NCBI GenBank assembly: GCA_900155495.1
Contig: FTLJ01000391.1
Span: 17,946-81,945 of the forward strand
Reading direction: 5' to 3'
Source of the DNA: Porogramme epimiltina
Lineage: Eukaryota; Basidiomycota; Agaricomycetes; Polyporales; Polyporaceae
Length of the DNA stretch: 64,000 nt
A program made the position numbers and the translations under genes. The notes beneath the pieces were generated by a model. The model worked only from the letters and a program-made list of their open reading frames with translations, was not told where the DNA came from and did no database searches. This document shows, in pieces, positions 58,711 to 64,000 of this stretch (positions within the stretch are counted from its first letter, which is position 1; the number at the start of each line of letters is the position of its first letter).

Positions 58711-61700
58711 ACAACAACTAACACAACTCCGTATATGGCAGCAGAACCTCAACAAGTCGATCACAGCGCAGGAGGACCTTCTGCACCGCGCAACACCCAC
58801 TAACTACGACATTCTAGCTCTCCAAGAACCATACCTCGACACCCTCAAGAACACGCGCGCGACCCAGCACTGGATAGTGCACTATCCCACCGTCCGTGAC
58901 CGCGACACGTCAGGCAGAACGCGCGCGACAATCTTGGTCAACAAACACCTCTCGACGGGCAGCTGGGCCCCCCTTATGGTCCCGCATCCCGACATCGCCG
59001 CAATCACCATCAAGACAGGGGAGGCGCGACTACACCTCCTCAATCTGTATGTGGATGGAGAATACGACACCGCCATCCACGCTGCCACACGCGCGACGCG
59101 TGCGGCGATCGCAGCCTCCGCAGGCCCACACCATATCGTCTGGCTCGGCGACTTCAACAGACACCACCCAGCGTGGGACCACCCAGCTAACTTTCAGCTC
59201 TTCAGCAGGCGCAACGTGCGGCGCGCGGACCTACTGATCGCGCGCGTCGCAGACTTCGGTCTCGAGATGGCGCTCCCCGCAGCTATCCCCACCCTGGAGT
59301 CGACACGCGACAAGAGCCTCACACGCCCCGACAATGTTTTCTGTTCACAGGAGCTGCACGAGACCCTACGCTCGTGCACCGTGCACCCCGAGTTCCGCCC
59401 CGTCAAAACTGACCACTTCCCGATTATCACAGTATTCGACATCCCGCTGCAGGAGGCTCCTGCCCGCGTCACACGCGACTACCGTAAGGTCGACTGGGAT
59501 GCTTTTCGCAAGACACTCGCGACCTGTCTGGACGCGCGCGCACCCCCCGATGACGCACTTGCGACGCGCGAGGACTTCGACTCGGCGCTTGCAGCACTCA
59601 TGGACGACCTCCGGCACACCATCAACAAGCAAGTCCCGCTCGCGCCAGCCACCCCCTTCGCAAAACGGTGGTGGTCAACGGAGCTTGGGAAGATGCGCAA
59701 GGAAAAGGAGCGACTGGGGCGACTCTCGCACCACCACCGGGGAGACAAGCACCACCCCACGCATGCTGAGTACCGCCGCTACCGGAACCGCTACGCTGAC
59801 CATATCCGCGCAGCGAAAAACGACCACTGGAAGGCCTGGATCGACTCGGTCGACTCCAAAACCATCTGGGATGCGAATCGCTTCATCAAGGCGGGCCCGA
59901 CGGATGGCGGCAGTGCGCGCATCCCCACAATCAACGACGTGGACGAGCACGGGCACCCGATCAAACTCACCACCAACCAGGAGAAGGGAGAAAAGTTTCA
60001 CTCTATTTTCTTTCTCCCACCCAGCACGGCGCCAGCACCCGCGGGTCCATATCCGCCGCCACGATTCACCTTCAGACCAATCACTGACGACCAGGTGCGG
60101 GGCGCAATCTCGGCGCTCCGTACCTTCAAAGCACCAGGACCAGATGCGATCCCGAACGAAGTATATAAGAACTGTGTAGAACAACTGACACCACATCTAG
60201 GACGCCTTTTTCGGGCTACCTTCGACCTCCACTACTACCCTGACGACTGGAAGATCTCCGACACAATCGTCCTCAAGAAACCCGGGAAGACAGACTACAC
60301 GGTGGCGAAGGCCTGGCGCCCCATCGCGCTTCTAGGATGCATGTCGAAGATCCTCTCCCGGTGCGTTGCTGATGTCTTAGTATACGAGGCTGAGCGACTC
60401 TCGCTGCTAGCCAACTACCAATTTGGCGGGCGCGCCGGGCGCACCACCACGGACTCAATCCACCTCGTCACCAAGACCATCAAGGACGCCTGGCGGCGCG
60501 GCGACCGCGCGTCGGTCGTCTTCCTCGACATCAAGTCCGCTTTCCCAGCAGCGTCTCCGGAGCGACTCATCCACAACCTTCGCATGCGCGGCGTCCCAGA
60601 AGAATACACCACCTGGCTGCGCATCAAGCTCGACGGCAGAAGGACTCGACTCAAATTCGACGACTATGTCTCAGAGCTATTCCACATTCTGAGCGGCATC
60701 GACCAGGGCTGCCCGCTCTCGGTAATTCTCTACGCTTTCTACAATTCTGACCTTATAGACAGCGCGACACCCAAGACGGGACAGACGGCAGTCGGCTCGA
60801 TGGACGATGTCGCCCTGGTCACAACGGGCAAGACCTTCGCCGACTGCCACGCGAAGGTCCGCGACTTCATGGATAAGGACGGCGGCGCGCTCGACTGGTC
60901 GCGCGCGCATAACTCGGAATTCTCACTGGATAAGTTCGGACTGATTAACTGCAGGGCGACGGGCAGCGACCTCGGACCACCTCTGAGGCTTACCGATGGC
61001 ACAACCATACCCCCTGCGGAGTACCACCGCTTCCTGGGGGTACTTCTCGACCGCAACCTCCGCTTCAGGCAACACACTGCTTTCGCCGCGGCGAAGGGGA
61101 CCAAATGGGTCACGCTGCTGCGGCGACTTGCGAACGCGCGGAACGGACTCACACTGGCGGTCGTCCGCCGTCTCTACCTCACCGTCGCAGTCCCAGGCAT
61201 GCTATATGCGGCGGATACCTTCCTGACGCCGATCCGACACATCCCGGGCAAGAAACGGCTGCACGGCTCCGTCAGCGCAACGAAGAGGCTGGGCATGGTC
61301 CAACGACAGGCGCTCCTCATCATGACGGGTGCGCTTCGATCCACAGCTACTGACGTTCTCGAGGCGCACGCAGATCTCCTCCCCTTCGACCTCCTAGTCA
61401 AGAAGGTCTGCCAGCGTGCGGCCGTCCGGCTGCACACACTGCCCAACGAACACCCGCTCGCACCACACGTTCGACGCGCGGGCAAGCGCTACGTCAAGTC
61501 ACACAAGTCGGCCCTACATGAACTCACAGACGCCTTCCGGGGTAGCACCGCGCAAGGCAATATCGAAACCATCCGCCCAGCACGCCTGCACCCACGATGG
61601 AGGCCACGCCACCGCATCCACATCCTCGAAGGCAAGGCCCGCGCTGCGAAGGACGACGAGCGGTGGGCCCGCCGCGGCGCGTTCCGCGTCTACACTGATG

Positions 61701-62641
61701 GGTCCGACGTGGACGGCGGCGTCGGAGCTGCCGCGCTCCTCTACGCACCGGGCAGGCGGCGCCCCAGGATTCTACGATACTACCTGGGCCCCTCGACTCA
61801 ACACACGGTCTACGAGGCGGAGATCGTCGCGACGATCCTGGGCGTCGAGCTCCTCCGCGCAGAGCGGCAGGCGATTCGGCGTGCATCTATAGCCCTGGAC
61901 AACATGGCGGCCATCCGCGCTACTACGCTACGTACCTCCGCGCCCGGAAGATACCTCACTGACATCTTCCATGCACACGTCAAGAAACTCAAAGACGCAC
62001 GCCCGGGCCTGCGCCTCACCCTCCGATGGGTGCCAGGTCACGAGGGTGTCGCAGGCAACGAGGCGGCGGACAAGGCAGCAAAGGAGGCGGCCGCGGGACG
62101 CTCGAGCGCCGCGAGGGAGCTCCCCAAGGAGCTGCGCAAGAGGCTGCCTCACAGCGCGTCGCGCGCGCGGCAGAACTACACGCAAGAACTCAAGTCCCTC
62201 GCCTCGCGCAGGTGGTCGGACACCCCTCGCGCACGCAGGATCAAGGACATCGACGACGCGCTCCCTTCGGGGAAATATGCTAAGCTCGTGAAACCTCTCG
62301 CGCGCCGCCACGCTAATCTTCTAACCCAGCTTCGGACGGGTCACGTCCCACTCTATGCATACCTGAAGCGCATTAACAAGTCCCTCACCAACACATGCCC
62401 GACGTGCGCGGAAGCCCCGGAAACACCCGCCCACTACCTTCTCGACTGCCCGTCATATGCCATACATCGCGCCATCCACTTCCGCACGCTCGGACGCGAG
62501 GGCCGCAAGCTCTCGGTCCTCCTCAACTCGAAGGCCGCGCTCCGCCCTCTCTTCGCTTACGTCAACGCCACAGAACGTTTCCGCCGCATCTTCGGCCTGC
62601 TACCCGAAATCGAGGACCAGGACAAGGACGACGCAGGATGA
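58703..62641 (+). CDS. LINE ORF2 polyprotein (APE endonuclease, RT, RNase H)
   Basis: 1312 residues from ATG 58703. The open frame extends 27 codons further upstream, but only this ATG opens the endonuclease domain (LRIWQQNLNKS). Endonuclease: LALQEPYLD, HHIVWLGDFNRHHPAW (59133-59180) and KTDHFPI near the end. Reverse transcriptase: AWRPIALLGCMSKILSRCV, FGGRAGRTTTDSIHLVTK, VVFLDIKSAFPAASPERL, SGIDQGCPLSVILYAFYN and VGSMDDVALV, whose catalytic DD lies at about 60802-60807. RNase H: VYTDGSDVDGG, YEAEIVATILG, LDNMAAI and WVPGHEGVAGNEAADKAAKE. The C-terminal CCHC is CPTCAEAPETPAHYLLDC. All catalytic acidic residues are present, so the protein looks functional. The RT box has Ser-Met-Asp-Asp where most RTs have an aromatic residue first. 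Confidence 0.95.
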   Translation: MPEQQLTQLRIWQQNLNKSITAQEDLLHRATPTNYDILALQEPYLDTLKNTRATQHWIVHYPTVRDRDTSGRTRATILVNKHLSTGSWAPLMVPHPDIAAITIKTGEARLHLLNLYVDGEYDTAIHAATRATRAAIAASAGPHHIVWLGDFNRHHPAWDHPANFQLFSRRNVRRADLLIARVADFGLEMALPAAIPTLESTRDKSLTRPDNVFCSQELHETLRSCTVHPEFRPVKTDHFPIITVFDIPLQEAPARVTRDYRKVDWDAFRKTLATCLDARAPPDDALATREDFDSALAALMDDLRHTINKQVPLAPATPFAKRWWSTELGKMRKEKERLGRLSHHHRGDKHHPTHAEYRRYRNRYADHIRAAKNDHWKAWIDSVDSKTIWDANRFIKAGPTDGGSARIPTINDVDEHGHPIKLTTNQEKGEKFHSIFFLPPSTAPAPAGPYPPPRFTFRPITDDQVRGAISALRTFKAPGPDAIPNEVYKNCVEQLTPHLGRLFRATFDLHYYPDDWKISDTIVLKKPGKTDYTVAKAWRPIALLGCMSKILSRCVADVLVYEAERLSLLANYQFGGRAGRTTTDSIHLVTKTIKDAWRRGDRASVVFLDIKSAFPAASPERLIHNLRMRGVPEEYTTWLRIKLDGRRTRLKFDDYVSELFHILSGIDQGCPLSVILYAFYNSDLIDSATPKTGQTAVGSMDDVALVTTGKTFADCHAKVRDFMDKDGGALDWSRAHNSEFSLDKFGLINCRATGSDLGPPLRLTDGTTIPPAEYHRFLGVLLDRNLRFRQHTAFAAAKGTKWVTLLRRLANARNGLTLAVVRRLYLTVAVPGMLYAADTFLTPIRHIPGKKRLHGSVSATKRLGMVQRQALLIMTGALRSTATDVLEAHADLLPFDLLVKKVCQRAAVRLHTLPNEHPLAPHVRRAGKRYVKSHKSALHELTDAFRGSTAQGNIETIRPARLHPRWRPRHRIHILEGKARAAKDDERWARRGAFRVYTDGSDVDGGVGAAALLYAPGRRRPRILRYYLGPSTQHTVYEAEIVATILGVELLRAERQAIRRASIALDNMAAIRATTLRTSAPGRYLTDIFHAHVKKLKDARPGLRLTLRWVPGHEGVAGNEAADKAAKEAAAGRSSAARELPKELRKRLPHSASRARQNYTQELKSLASRRWSDTPRARRIKDIDDALPSGKYAKLVKPLARRHANLLTQLRTGHVPLYAYLKRINKSLTNTCPTCAEAPETPAHYLLDCPSYAIHRAIHFRTLGREGRKLSVLLNSKAALRPLFAYVNATERFRRIFGLLPEIEDQDKDDAG

Positions 62642-63262
62642 CGCGCGCGCGCTGGATACCCCTTCCCCCTCTCTCTCTCTCGCGAGGCGCACTGGAACTG
62701 GGATTTCCCCGGGCGCTTTTTCGCCCGGGGCGCTGGGTGGAATCGCTCTTCTTCTTCTTTTCTTTCTCTTCTCGCGGCGGCGGTGTGAACGGTCCTGACG
62801 CCCTGGGCGTGGGGGAGTTCTGACGGGCGGCGGGGCAACCGACGCTCGTACCCCTGAACCGCGGCAAGAGGCACAAAGCCCGGGGCGTGCGCGCACCCAG
62901 AAGGGCGGCAGGTTTATATCTCACGGCCCTACCTATTCGAAGGTCGGGGGCGTTGGGACTCGTAGCACCGCGCAGCCGCTTTTACGATACATCTCCATTT
63001 CTGCCTCTATTCTCGGCCCCCACATTACTCTACTACACAACACCCTACACTAATGGCGAGGGTGCCGCCTGCCGGCCTGGCCGGCGGGCGCGCCTCGGGC
63101 CTCCCCCCGGGGCACGTGCCGCGCCCTCCACTACGTATTATTCTCGGCTTTTGTCCAGCGATCCCCTCGTCACCCGCACCCCGTAGCTACCCTGTCGCAC
63201 ATGCCTACCATAGGGCTCGGCCCTCAAGGGCAATAAACACGGATACCAAAAAAAAAAAAAAA
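62642..63262 (+). other. LINE 3' UTR and poly(A)
   Basis: Begins after TGA 62639-62641 and includes a CT-rich tract (62664-62690) and inverted GC-rich stems such as CCCGGGGCG/CGCCCGGGG near 62706-62734. The AATAAA lies inside GGCAATAAACACGG. The last 500 bases are shared with the copies at 1837-2137 and 63594-64000. Confidence 0.85.
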
Positions 63263-63274
63263 AAGTAGCTGTTG
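63263..63274. repeat. LINE target-site duplication, right copy
   Basis: Exact match to 56836-56847, immediately after the A run. DNA to the right was originally contiguous with the HET promoter side. Confidence 0.9.
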
Positions 63275-63593
63275 TCCAGTCATTGACCGGTTTGATGATA
63301 CCTGAAGTTGGGCGTCTGAATCGTGTGGAAATCTACGCAGGCGTCCAGCCGAAATTCATTGCGAGTGGTCGTCGATCGCCCCCCTCTCCGCTTACTCCGC
63401 AATCGATCTCCCCGCCTCTTGTACGCCTCTAGAATGTATGATACATGCTCTCATCTCCGACCATGTGGACTCAAACGCCACGGGCGTCTCAACTGCCATT
63501 CCCCTGGGACATATCACAAACCAGCAACGACGTTACGTATCTTCTGGGAGGATTTACGCCGGGGTCACCCACATCCTGCGAGGAAAAATCCTT
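63275..63593. other. Former HET upstream region with dispersed repeat
   Basis: Unique sequence between the two LINE copies. Before insertion it lay directly upstream of the HET gene. Positions 63510-63590 resemble 53930-54065 (shared ACATATCAC..ACCAGCAACG and TTACGC/TTACAG blocks). On the minus strand both translate to P(A/G)VNP..R....LLV.DM, suggesting two relics of one coding sequence. Confidence 0.45.
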
Positions 63594-64000
63594 CCTTACT
63601 CTGACGCTCTGGGAGTGGGGGAGTTCTGACGGGCGGCGGGGCAACCGTCGTCCGTACCCCTGAACCGTGGCAAGAGGCGGAGACCCGGGGCGTGCGCGCA
63701 CCCTAAGGACGGCAGGTTTACAACCCATGTGCCCTACCACTAGATGGTCGAGGGCGTTGGAGTCAGAAGCGTCGCGCAGCCACTTTTACGATAGAATTTT
63801 CTCCCCCCCACACTACCCTATGACATTCCACACCACCATAATGGCGAGAGCGCCGTCTGCGCCGCAGACGTTCCCGGCGCCGCGTTCTCCACAACCCCCC
63901 TTCTCGGGGGGGACTTCTCGGCCTATGTTTCGTGACCTCCCTGCTTCCCACCACATCGTAGCTACCGCGCTGTACATGCCTACCATAGGGCTTGGCCCTC
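63594..64000 (+). mobile_element. Second LINE 3' end, 5'-truncated, runs off the window
   Basis: From about 63594 the sequence follows the 3' UTR of the full-length LINE starting at its GACGC(C/T)CTGGG(C/A)GTGGGGGAG block (62798 onward). It continues to the CATAGGGCTTGGCCCTC block at the right edge. Its poly(A) and TSD lie outside. It is closer to the fragment at 1837-2137 than to the full-length copy. Confidence 0.85.

Larger units (their letters stand above)
56848..63262 (+). mobile_element. Full-length non-LTR retrotransposon (LINE)
   Basis: 6.4 kb element with a 144-base 5' UTR, ORF1 (CCHC protein), ORF2 (endonuclease, reverse transcriptase, RNase H, CCHC), a 600-base GC-rich 3' UTR with AATAAA at about 63231 and an A run to 63264. 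A perfect 12 bp TSD and two open ORFs point to a recent, possibly still active copy. APE endonuclease plus RNase H and a C-terminal CCHC place it near the Tad/I/R1-like groups. The exact clade needs a phylogeny. Its GC content and codon use (strong GC3) differ clearly from neighbouring genes. Confidence 0.95.

Noticed and set aside
59334..60179. 281-residue plus-strand open frame inside the LINE
   Set aside because: Out-of-frame shadow of ORF2, rich in Arg, Ser and Thr; the endonuclease and RT motifs lie in the other frame.
1..64000. tRNA, rRNA, CRISPR arrays, bacterial operons or ribosome binding sites
   Set aside because: None seen; GT-AG introns, HET, DUF6534 and LINE content show this is a eukaryotic (fungal) nuclear region.

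Overview
The window looks like nuclear DNA of a filamentous basidiomycete, most likely a polypore-type mushroom (inference). Genes are broken by many 45-80 bp GT-AG introns. The gene content is also typical of that group: a large DUF6534 membrane-protein family, DUF3328/UstYa proteins, a HET-domain gene, a six-hairpin glycosidase-like relic, and a non-LTR retrotransposon with a CCHC gag-like ORF. No CRISPR array, tRNA or rRNA was recognised. Layout, left to right: (1) 0-7 kb: two DUF6534 genes, a decayed six-hairpin glycosidase-like gene and a short 5'-truncated LINE with a perfect 13 bp target-site duplication. (2) 8-21 kb: a But2-like single-pass membrane protein, a 14-TM MFS exporter, a 69-residue secreted peptide divergent from a UstYa/DUF3328 gene, a second convergent UstYa gene, two tandem seven-TM proteins and a serine beta-lactamase-like protein. 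(3) 22-43 kb: five more DUF6534 genes, a second MFS exporter, two MFS C-terminal relics and an orphan DUF6534 tail exon. Two of the DUF6534 genes (34.2-36.2 and 41.2-43.3 kb) lie in a segmental duplication that also copied the last codons of the neighbouring PKS. (4) 43.4-53 kb, minus strand: a multi-exon polyketide synthase (KS-AT-DH-degenerate ER-like-KR-ACP, no release domain), followed upstream by a free-standing thioester reductase that could release its product in trans. (5) 54.9-56.8 kb: a HET-domain gene. (6) 56.8-63.3 kb: a full-length LINE with intact ORF1 and ORF2, poly(A) and a 12 bp TSD, inserted 35 bp before the HET start codon. A second LINE 3' end runs off the right edge. How the genes may work together: the PKS, reductase and MFS2 could form one secondary-metabolite locus. 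MFS1, the secreted peptide and the two UstYa-type proteins could form a second small locus resembling fungal RiPP clusters. Both are inferences from gene order and domain content. Exon limits were set by eye from splice sites, reading-frame continuity and comparison between paralogues inside the window. Approximate limits are stated as such.
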